Below, piece by piece: positions 1 through 12,250 of a DNA stretch of 64,000 bases. Source of the DNA: Urophycis tenuis (Eukaryota; Chordata; Actinopteri; Gadiformes; Phycidae); NCBI GenBank assembly GCA_036785325.1, contig JAXIVH010000014.1:1114709-1178708 (forward strand), given 5' to 3'. Below the pieces are notes generated by a model, which was not told the origin of the DNA, made no database searches, and was given only the letters and a program-made list of their open reading frames with translations. Each line of letters begins with the position of its first letter. Within the stretch, counting starts at the first letter, position 1. Both the position numbers and the translations under genes were made by a program.

Positions 1-75
<75 letters not shown>

Positions 76-80
76 TCTCT
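1..80. repeat. (CT)n microsatellite
   Basis: Almost pure CT dinucleotide tract running off the left edge of the window, with one interruption near position 70. Confidence 0.97.
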
Positions 81-124
81 CGAGTATTATGAAACACTAA
101 ACCTCTGCTGGACTGGATTACTAT

Positions 125-130
<6 letters not shown>

Positions 131-209
<79 letters not shown>
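131..209. repeat. (GT)n/(GA)n compound microsatellite
   Basis: About 31 GT units pass directly into about 8 GA units. The open frame crossing it is low-complexity and not a gene. Confidence 0.97.
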
Positions 210-210
<1 letters not shown>

Positions 211-761
211 GTGGCAGTCCGACTATAAACCAGGAGGATCATGCCGTTGCTCTTCTCTAAGTCCACGGGGAACCAGACTGTCAGCCTCCGGGAGGGAAGA
301 TGTATGTTGGGAGCAACAGCTGTCCTATAGAATGCTCACATGGGGCGCGACGGTCAGTTATTGCGTTCACTGGAAAGTTCCTTTACTCTGGAGCTAGCAT
401 GATGTGTTTGTTCTTACGTTCATTCAATAGACGTAGGAAGTGTTTTGAGCTTTATTTTGATTTAGATACTTCACAAATAGTTTATACAGATGAGGCCTTT
501 TGATGGACTGTTCAATCAATAATAGGTAATTAAAAGGTTCACAGCCAATCTCAAGTCTTTGTCATTGAAAATGCTTTAGAGGTTTACCGTAGGCCTACTC
601 ATTTTGCTGCAGTCTAACATGCGCAAACATGGCCCTGTAATTATGGTAGGCTGTGTAAATCTATACATAGGCCTCTGTGCTCTGTACCTCTTGCAAGTAG
701 TTAATGTGCTGGATTATAATGCTGGTCAGACTAGTAGATCATTGTGTCTGCACTGGTTTTT

Positions 762-890
762 TTCCCACTAACCGTAGGGTCGGTGGTTCGATTCCCTTGA
801 TCCCCCTCCTCCAACTGTCCGCATGTCGAACCCCACGAAATGTACTGATTGTAAGTCGCTTTGGACAAAAGCGTCAGCTAAATGCCCCCC
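762..890 (+). mobile_element. tRNA-derived SINE fragment, 5'-truncated
   Basis: A B-box-like GGTTCGATTCC lies at 784-794. About 65 bp downstream is the string AAGTCGCTTTGGACAAAAGC followed by GTCAGCTAAATG, the conserved 3' domain seen in many fish SINEs. No convincing A box is visible, so the 5' end seems lost. Family assignment is from memory of the tail motif only. Confidence 0.6.
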
Positions 891-1569
891 TTAACACGTT
901 GTTAGGAAAAATGTTAAAAAATGTTATCTAGCAATGGTATGGTTAGGATGATCTGACCTTCTGAAGAAGGACATAGTGAAGATTGTATTCCTCTTGGCGA
1001 CTTTAAGTCTGGCTCTCTGGAACTTGGAGACATAACTTAAAGTGGTTGAAGGATAACACCTACGTCATGTCAAATCTTTTTAGTAACATGTAATCTTTAT
1101 ACATTATCAGCCAATCAGAATGGGACATTCCTGTCATGCTGTTCCGATGTGGGACTTGTATATAAAAACACTGCGTCTCAGGGAGCAGGCAAGCAACTGA
1201 GGAAGATTCACGCAAAAATCTCTTGCTCGATGAAATCCTCTGCTTCTCCTCGTAGGCCTACGAGACCAATAAACAACTTCAGCTTAAACTATATAGAGTT
1301 CCTGGCACTTCTTGTTCTTTCGGCATCAACAACAATCTCCTCGCTATCACATCGTCAACCGATAATCAAGTTCAAGTTCTATATTTGTCAAACGCAGAAC
1401 ACAAACATTGGCGTCCAATCAAATGTGCGAGTACAAAGTGTTATCAAAGTCAGTAACAAGAAAACACCATTGTTACGATTGCCTGTGCAGGGCCTAGGGT
1501 TGACCAGCGTGCTGTGATGCTGATCATGAAGCCGGTCCTGGGTGCGCAGGCTTGAGTCAGGGGTCAGAC
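891..1569. other. non-coding stretch, nothing recognised
   Basis: No frame here has gene-like composition, splice context or a domain I recognise. The short open frames at 1149-1517 look like chance. Confidence 0.5.
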
Positions 1570-2041
1570 CAGGGGCGTAGCCAGAAACTTTATTTAAGGT
1601 GCGCCTGTGAGATTTTGGGTGGCCTCAACCCAGTGAAAATGCAGGGCGCAAACAGGACACGTGTGATGCAAATGACGTGGAGGCTCAGCTGGAAATGTAA
1701 ACACCACTTACTGCGTAGCCTATGGCCCTTTTCAGTGCTCTCAAAAGTAACGTGATCGCGTATTGACAATTAAAAACCCGCACGTACGGCTGTACGGCTC
1801 TGGCTAAAAAACATTCGAAAATGTCTGTTCTCAGCCAAGGGTGCGTGTTGCATGCAACTTAGTCTGTCAGTGGCCAGAGCCCGTGTCTTTATTATCACGG
1901 CGTCCGCTCGTTAATGATATGGTTGCAGAAACGTACGGCTTTCTTTGACATTGTGTCAATTGCGAACGGAATATTTGAGGTGTGCCAGGGTCACGTTTGG
2001 GTGGCCCAGGCACACCCTGGCACACCCGTGGCTACGCCACT
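1570..2041. mobile_element. hAT-like MITE (472 bp)
   Basis: The ends form an imperfect terminal inverted repeat: CAGGGGCGTAGCCA at the left, and at the right TGGCTACGCCACT, whose reverse complement is AGTGGCGTAGCCA. It is flanked by 8-bp direct repeats GGTCAGAC (1562-1569) and GGTCGGAC (2042-2049), one mismatch apart, the length typical of hAT elements. No transposase is encoded, so it would be non-autonomous. The class call rests on TIR plus target-site length only. Confidence 0.55.
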
Positions 2042-2049
2042 GGTCGGAC

Positions 2050-4170
2050 GCTGCGTTGTCCTTTTCAGAGATCCCCCGTCACCTCACATGGCCGCCTGAC
2101 GCACTGAGCAATGCTGTTGCCTGTTGTTTGGTTTCCATGGCTGAGACGCAGCCGCTTTGACCAAAATGCGATACTGACAGCCAGCGGGGAATATCCTGTT
2201 TCCATTCTTGATGATTTTTGTTTATTTGGATAACGTTGTTTGATTTTCATTTTAATGTACGGTAATGTAAGTAATTTTAGATTACATTCTTCAACTAAGT
2301 ATACTTGTAGGCCTATATTCTACAGAAAATGCTTCGGCCACATTTACACATAGCCGGGTATTTAGAGAAACAAATATTTCCCCCCCTTTGTTTTCGATAA
2401 TGACATTGTGCACACAACATTGTTTTTTAAAAAAAAAAGTTGTCCTTTACATCAACCCGCATAAATAATGTGAGGTTTGAGAACCTAAACCCCCAGTTGA
2501 CACGGCAACACATAACCGACGTTTTCAGAAATCTCCACTTTAGCCAAAGTTTTTAGAAATCATCGTTTTCTGTGATAAATACAGGCTGTTCTTGTAAATG
2601 TGAGGCCAAACCGCAGGGACATATCTGCGTCTTCCTTCATGTAAACGGGGCCTAAAACTCACTATTTTGAGTGGAGGGGGCGTAACGGGCAGAGGTTGGA
2701 CCCAATTGCAGTACACGAAAAAGGCAGAATTTTATGACGGTCGAAACCGGGAGAGCAATGTGACTAACGCTGGAGAGACTTGCATGAAGAAGCGGAGACA
2801 CTAGGCGAGTTTAAGATCGTTTGCATTTGCGCATTTGTTGCAACGAGAATTGAGAAGATCCGGCGGAACTCATCATCATCACGTCAACTTCCCATCACGT
2901 CAAGGCGGACACCGGTGAACTTCTTGTCAACAAGGATGGCATAAGAAGTGGCGCTTGCGTTCTTCGTAGCAGACGAGCTCGAGGCATTGGATCTCCCCTT
3001 ATTGATGCAGGCTGAGGAGCAAATGTGATGAATTTTCTGCATGCACAATGGCTTGGCTATGTGGAGAAATGTGTAAATAAAATAAATAAAATAAAAAATG
3101 CATGATGATTGATGAAGTGAAAGTACACAAAATTGTCTCTTTTAATATGCTAGTTTGGGAGAGGGCACCAGGCCCGCCTCTCTGAAAGGAGTTATGTCAC
3201 TTCTGATGTGGGGAATTTAATGTCGGTATTCCAACCAACCAGGGCAAAGTTGAGAGGATGTTGAGGGGAGTGTCCATAGGAGTGTCTTATGCCCAGAAAA
3301 GCAGGCGGAAGTTGTTTGCCTGAAACCACACGAGTTTTGAAAGCCAGGTGACTCGTCACATCGGAAGTTTATCACAGGTATTTCTAACGTTTTCATCCCC
3401 GAATGCATTCTGACGCATGGCAAACGAAGCCGCATGCCTCATCTGAAACTCGCCTAATCTGGCAACGGCTGAATGGCGAGGAGAGACCAGTGTAGGCCTT
3501 CTCATTTTGGCTGCCGATCCCCAGCAGCTGTGTGAACAGGTGAACTAGAGATGGGATTTATGGCTCTTTAGAGGGATCCGGATCATTGGGATCCGTTCAT
3601 TTCAAACAGCCATTCAAAAGACTGGCTCATTTGGCTCTTTTTTTATATTTATTAACTTTTAAGAAGCCAGCAATTCATTTTATTCTGGAAATAATCACAG
3701 GGAGGAATGATGGGCTGAGATTTGGATCAGAATAATTTCAAACTCAGATTTCCAACCAATATTTGAGTTTGAATTATTGTGATTTTTTATTTTCATACCA
3801 GATTTTAAAGTCTGATATGGGTTCATTGTAAACATTCCACTGCCATATCCCTCTGAGTTGACAGTGAGATCACTATTTACCCTTTGTATAAAGTGTGTCT
3901 ATGTGTGTAAACCTACTTTGACTTATGTTATTCATGCAACGCCTAAACACTTAATAAATACACAATAAAAAAACAATGCAGGCTACAATGAAGTTCCATG
4001 CAAAAGCTTTTAATGCAAACCTCATGCGACATTTGCATATGAAATAAGCGCTCCTCCCATTGCTCTCTCAGTCTGCCGATTCTGACGCACTCGCTTTTTT
4101 TTTTTTTTTTTTACTGAGGCACACACGTGAAGGAGCGTGGACATGCAAATATTGTATGAGTTGTTGCGCT
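2050..4170. other. non-coding stretch with local duplications
   Basis: I see no gene. The segment has a degraded-repeat look: a TGGCTCTTT/GGATCC-rich patch near 3550-3640, A/T-rich filler, and a motif near 4036 (CATATGAAATAAGCGCTCCT) that recurs with changes near 4187. Confidence 0.45.
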
Positions 4171-4197
4171 TATTTCATATGCAATGCATATGAAATA
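4171..4197. repeat. perfect 13-bp inverted repeat
   Basis: TATTTCATATGCA, a single A, then TGCATATGAAATA: an uninterrupted palindrome apart from the central base. No function is evident. Confidence 0.8.
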
Positions 4198-4259
4198 GGT
4201 GCTCCTCCCCATGCTCTCTCCGTCTCACTCAGTGGAGGAGCAAGGAGGAGCTTGTGTAA

Positions 4260-4955
4260 AGGCCTGGTTATACTTCTACGACTGCGTAATCCGTAATCCA
4301 ACTGCGTAACTACGAAGACCCCTCGAGCCCTCATAGTTCTCCGTCGTTGTGACGGATGCAATTTCCGGCTTGACCAGTAGGGTTCGCTACGAAGACTGGC
4401 CATGGACATTCACGCAAGTAAATAAGTACAAAAGGGAAAAATAGTTAAGAGGGGATCAATTATTAAATAGAAAAGGGGATACATTATAAATGAAATGCTT
4501 TTAAAAGTAAAAACCGTACACAAACTAAAAAAACAAACAAAAACAAACTATTTACAACAATTTAGTGCAATTTGCCACCGTCTCTTTTAAGTTTCACAAG
4601 TTCAAGTAGGTCGGATTGGCATTTTGGAGCTTTATGTTTCCATATAGTAAAGCGTATATATGTAGCGTATATATATATAGCGTATATATAGCGTATAAAG
4701 CGTATATATAAATGGCGCTGCCAGTGTTTACGTTGTGATAGAAGTCAAACCGGAAAAGTAATTCCGGGAATGACGTTTTTAGAGGACCAATCGCAGCCCT
4801 TGCAGTCTCCGTTGTGCGTTGACGGAGTGACAGATACTTAAAAAATATTTCAGGCCGACGGAGACGACGCAGAGGCTCTACGTCAGGCTCTCCCTCAACG
4901 TAGAGGGCTCTCCGTAACCGACGTACGGCACTTTACGCAGGAGTATAAACTAGCT
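4260..4955. mobile_element. PIF/Harbinger-like MITE
   Basis: The left end reads AGGCCTGGTTATACTTCTAC. The right end, on the other strand, reads AGCTAGTTTATACTCCTGCG, an imperfect terminal inverted repeat. TAA flanks both sides (4257-4259 and 4956-4958), the 3-bp target type used by PIF/Harbinger elements. The interior is non-coding and has tandem GCGTATATA motifs around 4650-4710. Confidence 0.5.
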
Positions 4956-5128
4956 TAAGTATCTGTGTGAACCATTACTGTGAACTCAGGGAGAGAGAGA
5001 AAAAAAGAACGGCTCCCAACCAAACCGCGACTCGGTTCCCATCGTTCATGTTGATGAGCAGGTCAAAAGATTCGGATCGTTCGTGAACGCCACAAACTCT
5101 AAGGTGAACAGAGTTGTCTTGGTGAGCA

Positions 5129-5643
5129 CATAGACTGTATATATATATGGACAAACCCTCCGTGACGTCACCCATAGACATTCTTAACAGCGGAGATTAA
5201 GCCTAAAATTGAGCTTCTGGGCGCCGCCATCTTGGACATTTCAGTCTGTGTTATAAGCCCGCCTACCTCCGGCCAGAACAATCAAAGCCTCGAATCCGTG
5301 AAGGTCATGCCGTGATGACAGATGACAGCTGCCAATCAAGCTGACCACGCCCTTAATTATTCATAAAATAAATCCTTCTCTGTGCATTAAAATAATGGAT
5401 TCTAAAAAAATTCCCCCCCCCCTCACAGTTGTCATGGACTCGAACACTACTGAAAGACACCAAAATCGTTTTTGAACCAGGCTGTAAACATGTTTATTTT
5501 GGCTGTAAAGTTGGACATTTTAAGATGGGTGTCTATGGGAGTTGACTCCTTTCTGCAGCCAGCCTCAAGCGGCCAGTCGAGGAACTGCAAGTTTTTGCAC
5601 TTCCGCATGGGCTTCATTTTTCAGCATGGAATGTTGCCGCTTG
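5129..5643. mobile_element. interspersed repeat with 8-bp flanking duplication
   Basis: GGTGAGCA occurs immediately left (5121-5128) and right (5644-5651). The element opens with CATAGACTGTATATATATAT and closes with GTTGCCGCTTG. I see no clear inverted termini and no coding capacity. The class is undetermined. Confidence 0.45.
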
Positions 5644-5651
5644 GGTGAGCA

Positions 5652-6276
<625 letters not shown>

Positions 6277-6385
6277 ACTCTCTGTCTGTGTGTGTGTGAG
6301 TGAAACGCCAGCCAGCTGTTGCCGTGGTAGTGCATCTGTACTTAGTGGAGGGGGGTTAAAGGGACGAGTGTGTGGAGGAAGATAA

Positions 6386-7768
6386 AGAGCATAAATAAGT
6401 GACAACCTCTGAATTAATACGAAATTCCAAAAGATCTGTAGGGAAGTTTGAACAAATGTTTGAATGTTTGAATGAGCAAATGAGAAAACAGTGGAGTAGA
6501 GTAGCGCCACCTCGCTAGTATTATTTTTGACCTGTAATTATTTGTTCATTATCGGTAACCTTTCTTTCTTTACTCCACTATAGACATTGCAGTCACGTGA
6601 CTGAGACCAGATCAGACTTAAATATGACTTAGACTTTGCTTCTTTGCACGTTGTTATACCACATTTGATCTATTTGAAGGTAGAGAACAATAACGCAGCA
6701 TAGCCAATACAAAACGGCCATTCTGGAAAAGCACTTGTGGTAGCAGACTAATTGTATCTAACAGTGGATTTCTGCAGTTTACTATTTTTCTGCATTTATT
6801 TAAAAAAAAGTGCACAGCAATGTTCAACACTTATGAGACTCAAACGAATCCGTTTTTAGATTAAAAAAGCATGGGGTTAATTTACACCGTAAATATGGTT
6901 TACCGCTTTGTGCCACTAGGTGGTGCTGTTTTGTGGAATAATATAGAATTAACTAAGACCTGCACAAGATAATAAGCAAAACGTGACATATGATGTATGA
7001 TTTAAAAAAAAAAAAAAAAAAAAGACCAGGCATGTATGAGCCACGACAACCAATTTTACCCACCCTGAAGCTCCAGAAATGTTATACACATTATTATATA
7101 TTTTAGTGAAGAGATGTTTACAAGCCTGCAGGATGAAGTTGTTCAGCCAGTCGTACAATATGTTTTAGGTGGTGATAGGCTTTGTCTCTCTGGCTAGTGC
7201 CAAAAATACAATTTAGAGCCACCACTGTAACTAATGTGGGATTAGCTTTGTGAATAATGAATTCACTATTTACTACCACTTTACTAATGCTTCAAAGCTC
7301 GTCTAAACTGCTACGGATAGAGGAACCTGAGATGTGGCCTCAGGGTCATAAAATCTATGTATCATTTATTCAAAGTGTTCACATTTTGCGAAGCATGACA
7401 TACTTTCTGCCAAAGTGCCAGTTGTATTGCTCATGTGTTGACGACAGTAGTGTGGTCTCTGTCTCCAGTAGTCCATATGGTATCAGACACAGGTTGTTGT
7501 GGCCATAGTGGCTTACTGATGATCAAGTGGGTGTTCAGAAGGTTGCTAAACTCCAGGTTTCTGTTTTTCCTCCTATTCCATTGTGGCGCCACTGCTGCTG
7601 CAGCCTCCGACAAGGATGTCCATCGTAGAGTTTGGGGGCCGAAGGTCACAAGGCCAGCTCCCCTCACTTGGTATTTGGATAAACAGATCAGAAGACATTG
7701 TCAGCTATGGGAGCTCAGGCCCTCAACAACAAACTCATGGAGGTGGAGCTGAAAGGCCCAGGTACGGT
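6386..7768. other. Unit 1 left arm, non-coding
   Basis: This stretch recurs in units 2 (25660 on), 3 (41428 on), 4 (51700 on) and 5 with small changes. It has no Ig segment. A poly-A run lies at 7003-7023. Near the right end, 7690-7759 could read as a short open segment ending in CCCAG|GTACGG, a donor-like site, but I do not recognise the peptide. Confidence 0.6.
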
Positions 7769-10403
7769 TTCAAGTTCAAGATTCAAGTTCAAGATTCAAG
7801 TAAACTTTATTGTCAGTTTTCATGAATGTACAGGCCATACACAAGAACCGAAATGCCGTTTCCCTCAATCCCTGGTGCAAGACAGCATGCAATATAAATA
7901 TATAAAAATATAAGTATAAAAAAATAAGAATAAAAATAAAAAATACTAAGGTGGTCGCGAGTGCAATAAACAGTAAATAGAAAAATGTGCAAATTGAGAA
8001 CAGTAACAGTAAACGGTAAACAGTAAACAGTAAGAGGTGCATTATGGGGGTAATGATAGTACTAGTAATAAATAAATGAACAGTATGGATGTTATGAACA
8101 GTATGGACAGTATAAACAGTTTTAAACAGTGTATAAAAAGTATAATCAGTACTATGAACAATAAACAGTACTATGAACAAGTTATTTAACAGTATATAAA
8201 AAGTATAAACAGTACTATGAACAGTTATTTAACACTGTATAAAAAGTATAAACAGTACTATGAACAGTTATTTAACAGATTTATATACGGACTAAAGTGC
8301 AAAGTGTAAAGTGTAAAGTGGCTGTGCATGGTGGAGGAGGGAGGTGGGCCTGTACCTGGTGGAAGGGGGTGATGGGGCTGTGCATGGTGGTAGGGGGTGG
8401 TGGGGCTGTGCATGATGGTAGGTGGTAGGGGTGGTGGGGCTGTGCATGGAGGTGAGCAGGGTGTGGTGGTAGATGGGTGGGGGGTTAAAGTCCAGGGGGA
8501 GAGAGGTTGTGTGCAGGTGTCCGGGGTTGAATGAGTGTGTGTGTGTGTGTTTGGGGGGGGGGGGGCTGGGAATGGGAGTGGTGGGAGGGGGAGAATGGGT
8601 GGAGGTTGATGTCAGCGTCCAATGTTTGTGCGGGCAGAGAGCAGAGAAAGAAGGGGGGTCAGTGCTGAGTGGGAGTTCAGCATCCTGACCGCCTGGTGGA
8701 TGAAGCTGTCCTTCAGTCTGCTGGTCCTTGCCTTGAGACTCCTCATCCTCCTACCAGAGGGCAGGAGGTTGAAGAGGCAGTGAGAGGGGTGGGTGGAGTC
8801 ACCCGCAATGCTGAGTGCTTTGCGGGACAGGCGTGTGTTGTAGATGTCCTGCAGGGAGGGGAGGGGAGCACCGACGATCTTCTCAGCTGCTCTCACTATG
8901 CGCTGCAGGGTCTTCCTACAGGATGCAGTGCAGCTGCCGTACCACACAGTGATGCAGCTGGTCAGGATGCTCTCGGTGGTTCCCCGGTAGAAGGAGTACA
9001 TGATGGGGGCAGATGCTCTCGCTCTCCGAAGTTTGCGGAGAAAGTAGAGGCGCTGCTGAGCTTTGCCAGCCAGTGTTGTGGTGTTGCAGTTCCAGGAGAG
9101 GTCCTCAGTGAGATGCACCCCCAGGAACTTGGTGCTGCTCACTCTCTCCACAGCAGCACCGTCGATGGTCAGTGGGGGGTGCTGGACGGAGGCTCTACGG
9201 AAGTCGACAACAATCTCCTTCGTCTTCTGCACGTTGAGAGAGAGATTGTTGTCCCTGCACCACACGGCCAGCTGGCTCACCTCTTCCCTGTAGTTTGACT
9301 CATCGTTGTGGTTGATGAGTCCCACCACAGTCGTGTCATCCGCAAACTTGACGAAGAGGTTGTTGTTGAAGGATGGAGTGCAGTCGTGGGACAGCAGGGT
9401 GAAGAGAAGGGGGCTCAGCACGCATCCTTGGGGAGCCCCTGTGTTCAGCATGATTGTGTTGGATGCGTTCCTGCCGACCCTGACTGCCTGCGGTCTTCCG
9501 GTCAGGAAGTCCAACAACCAGTTACACAGTGAGGTCTGTAGTCCTAGACAGTCCAGCTTCCTGATCAGCTGCTGAGGGATGATCGTGTTGAAGGCTGAAC
9601 TAAAGTCAAGGAACAGCATCCTCACATACGAGTCCTTGGTCTCCAGGTGGGTGAGGGCTGAGTGGAGGACGGTGGAGATTGCATCATCGGTCGACCTGTT
9701 GGCCCGATATGCAAACTGGTATGGGTCCAGTGAAGGTGGGAGGATGGATTTGATTTGCTGCATGACCAGCCGCTCAAAGCACTTCATGATGATGGGGGTC
9801 AGTGCAACGGGGCGGTAGTCGTTGAAGCAGGATGGAGAGGCCTTCTTCGGGACCGGGATGATGGTGGTGCTCTTGAAGCAAGTGGGGACAACAGCTTGGC
9901 TCAGGGAGGTGTTGAACATGTCTGTGAGGACATCTGTGAGCTCCTCTGCACATTCCTTCAGCACACGACCAGGAATGTTGTCAGGCCCTGCAGCCTTGCG
10001 AGCGTTGATCCTGGAGAGGGATCTCCTCACACTGGCTGGCGAGAGGCACAACACCTGGTCATCTGCAGGGGGTGGTGACTTCTGTGCAGGGGTGCTGTTG
10101 TCTGCTTCAAACCGTCCGAAGAAGTTGTTTAGATCGTTCAGCAGAGTGGTGTCACTGTCACAGGTCTGTGGTCGGGGTTTATAGTCCGTGATGGTCTGTA
10201 TCCCCTGCCACAGGCTCCTAGTGTCTCTGCTGTCACTGAAGTGTTCGGATATCCTGGCACTGTACTGCCTCTTAGCTAGATGCCCCGGATCAGGTTGGCT
10301 CTCGCTGATCTCAGGCCAGCCTCATCACCTGCTCTAAAAGCAGCATCCCGGGCTCTCAGTAAACCACGGACTTCCCCCGTCAGCCATGGTTTCTGGTTGG
10401 CCC
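7769..10403 (-). mobile_element. L2/CR1-clade LINE, 5'-truncated (copy 1)
   Basis: The element lies on the minus strand. Its 3' end, at the left, finishes in short TTGAATC-type tandem repeats, as L2/CR1 elements do. It is flanked by GTACGGT (7762-7768) and GTACTGT (10404-10410), a one-mismatch target-site duplication. Units 2 and 3 have the uninterrupted site at the same place. The 3' UTR (7769-8611) contains tandem AACAGTACTATG motifs and a GTGGGGCTGTGCATGG minisatellite. Only the linker, RT and C-terminal part of ORF2 remain, and the endonuclease domain is gone. Confidence 0.88.
8612..10280 (-). pseudogene. L2 ORF2 reverse transcriptase, truncated and frameshifted
   Basis: The frame from about 10277 down to 8612 encodes a non-LTR reverse transcriptase of the CR1/L2 type. 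Seen in order are the SRINARKAAGPDNIP entry motif, NDYRPVALTPIIMKCFERL, LFLDFSSAFNTI with the first catalytic Asp, TGAPQGCVLSPLLFTLL, and the active-site FADDTTVVG. A thumb and C-terminal region with SFYRGTTESILTSCITVWYG follows. Near 10278 four bases present in the copy at 55.6 kb are missing, which breaks the upstream linker frame. There is no endonuclease domain or usual start, so this is a dead 5'-truncated insertion. Confidence 0.85.
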
Positions 10404-10723
10404 GTACTGTGATGTGGAGCTGCAAGGTATGGTTGATGTGGAGCCGAATGGTATGGGTCTAGGTGGAGCTGAGGGGCCCGTTATGTTTGACGTGGTGTTG
10501 AAAAGCCCTGGTATTGGTCTAGGTGGAGCTGAGGCGCCCTGGCATGGTTGATGTGGAGCTGATGGCCCTGTTATGGGCCGCGTCCTGGTGATCAGGGGGC
10601 ACTTGATGGGCCGAATGGCCCATATGTTCAATTGCTAGCTGCCTGTTTATCTAAGCTTTGCATTTACAGTGTTTCCAGGAGCCTCTGACCGCTAGAGGCT
10701 TCAGGGCACAAGCACCCCTGAGG
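10404..10723. repeat. degenerate GTTGATGTGGAGCTG minisatellite (unit 1)
   Basis: Several imperfect repeats of GGTATGGTTGATGTGGAGC and GGTCTAGGTGGAGCTGAGG. The same tract is in every unit's left arm (27003 on, 42773 on, 55731 on). Confidence 0.6.

Positions 10724-10771
<48 letters not shown>
10724..10771. repeat. (GT)n microsatellite, unit 1
   Basis: Pure GT tract; its length differs among the four units. Confidence 0.95.
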
Positions 10772-10777
<6 letters not shown>

Positions 10778-10983
10778 CTGCCCCTTTATCGTTTGACTGA
10801 ACAGGCCGCAACACGCATGATTGAATGTAACAAGGAAGTGTTTGCAGTGGGTGGCGTAACCAAATGAACATCTGTGTGGCTCAAATGGACACATTTGCTG
10901 TGCCATAAGAGGAGAAAAGAAGGCACACGGCCACCCGCCGTGCTGTTGGTAACGTACGGGCTCCCGTAGAGGGATTCTTTCAG

Positions 10984-11236
10984 GTCAAAGTGTGCTTGCC
11001 TGCAGCTGGAGAGGGATTATCTGCAGGTCTTGTAGGCTGGGGCTGAGCTCAGGCTGGGCTTTCTCTGTCCACCCGTCACAGTCGGGCTCTGGGGCTCCAT
11101 CGACTCAGACCAGCTGCTGGAATGCGGGGCGATCGTTAGACTCTCGTCCAATCGTAGGCGTGAACTCTGGGGAGTTCACATGCATCTGCAGAGAATGGCG
11201 ATAGACTACATGAGGACTAAAGGAGATATTGATTTA
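10984..11236 (+). pseudogene. possible captured exon, with in-frame TAG (unit 1)
   Basis: After an acceptor-like ATTCTTTCAG, the frame starting SKCACLQLERDYL meets TAG at 11033-11035. In units 2 and 3 that codon is CAG and the frame stays open for about 91 codons. The sequence looks protein-like (balanced composition, tryptophans, GSIDSDQLLECGAIVRL segment), but I recognise no family. It lies about 0.6 kb beyond the IgL 3' end on the opposite strand. Confidence 0.3.
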
Positions 11237-11632
11237 CCTTTTACTTGTTCGTTTTTTTAGTACAAACAAACACAATACAGTTAAAGTGTTTCTCGTTGTT
11301 AAAATGACTTAGCATCAGCACCTTGGCACATTCTGTCACCGTTTGTACAAAAGTTTGCATGAATAAAGACAATGAAAATAATCCAATGCAGAATTCATTG
11401 ATCACTTTTTCATGTATACAGGGCGAAGTGAATACGTGTCCCTAATGCACTTTGTGTGGGACAAATGTGGAGGATCATTTTGATTCAATTAAGGTACATT
11501 TGCCTCTCAGTTGTGTCAAGCCTTTCTGATATTGGTGTGACTTTAAACACAGTATAGAGACGCACATTTGGTCCTTGTCAAAATTGATTGAAAGCATTTA
11601 AAAGACTCTGAGACATGTCATGATCAAGCTGT

Positions 11633-11638
11633 TTTATT
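11633..11638 (-). terminator. IgL cluster A polyadenylation signal
   Basis: AATAAA on the minus strand, about 165 bp after the C-exon stop, followed by a G/T-bearing stretch. All clusters retain it. Confidence 0.85.
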
Positions 11639-11800
11639 GAACACAGAGAAGCAAGAGACATTGTGAAGGGTTTCACTCAGCGATGAAGCACATGATCCTG
11701 GATCTCAGGCCAACTAAGCTGCTAACAGGTTGCGTACTCTGCTCTATATTTCTCCTCATGTGGTCCTCCTGTACCGCTCCCTGTATCTTCTCTTCCTCTG

Positions 11801-12135
11801 TCAGATGGAGCACTGCTGGCTGCTCACACTCCTGCTCAGTGGGCTGCTGAGAGCAGAGTGGCTCACGTGGCAGGTGAAGGTGTGTCCTGAGCGCCACCTT
11901 GTGGAGGGCAGCGTGAGGACGCTGCTGAGGGTGTAGCTTCTGTCAGGCTGCCGCCGGGCCACGCCCGTCTGGACCTCCTCGCCCCCCACAGAGGCTCCGT
12001 CCTCGGTCCAGGACAGGGTGGCCCCGGCCGGGTGGAAGCCCTTAACCAGGCACACCAGGGCGGGACCCCCGAGCCCCGGGAGGGAAGGCTGGGGGGACAC
12101 CATCAGCTCCAGACTGGGGGGAGACAGGGAACCAG
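11801..12135 (-). CDS. Ig light-chain constant exon, cluster A
   Basis: A single C1-set immunoglobulin domain, 111 residues with the split first codon. The acceptor CTCCTCCCAG at 12136 leaves phase 1, matching the J donor, so the junction reads VIF-A-GSLSPPSLELMV. Intradomain cysteines lie at about residues 29 (ALVCLVKGF) and 89 (FTCHVSH), with the core Trp at 43 (LSWTEDG). The C-terminus is SVSSQQCSI: a Cys two residues from the end, expected to bond to the heavy chain. Kappa chains end at the Cys, whereas lambda chains have residues after it. The domain would pair with the heavy-chain CH1 in secreted or membrane antibody. Variant residues in this copy: SLS at 3-5 and RRQPDRS at 61-67. Confidence 0.93.
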
Positions 12136-12250
12136 CTGGGAGGAGGGAGGACAGAACATTTAGAAAAAATAACGTTTTAAAATGAACCAAGGTTCTCCAG
12201 AGCAGAACAGAAGGTTTATTAGACTGCAGTGAGTGATCATCAAAGGTTAT

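Noticed and set aside
3540..5110. A larger element bounded by GGATCC/GAACGATCCG-like ends around the Harbinger-like MITE
   Set aside because: The putative ends match too weakly by eye and no target-site duplication was found.
8473..9298. Plus-strand frames of 70-210 codons over the L2 region
   Set aside because: They are antisense shadows of the LINE RT frame on the minus strand.
11730..11936. Conserved 68-codon plus-strand frame (MRTLLYISPHV...) found opposite every C exon
   Set aside because: It is the antisense of the C-exon end and 3' UTR. Its conservation follows from the C exon and the duplication.
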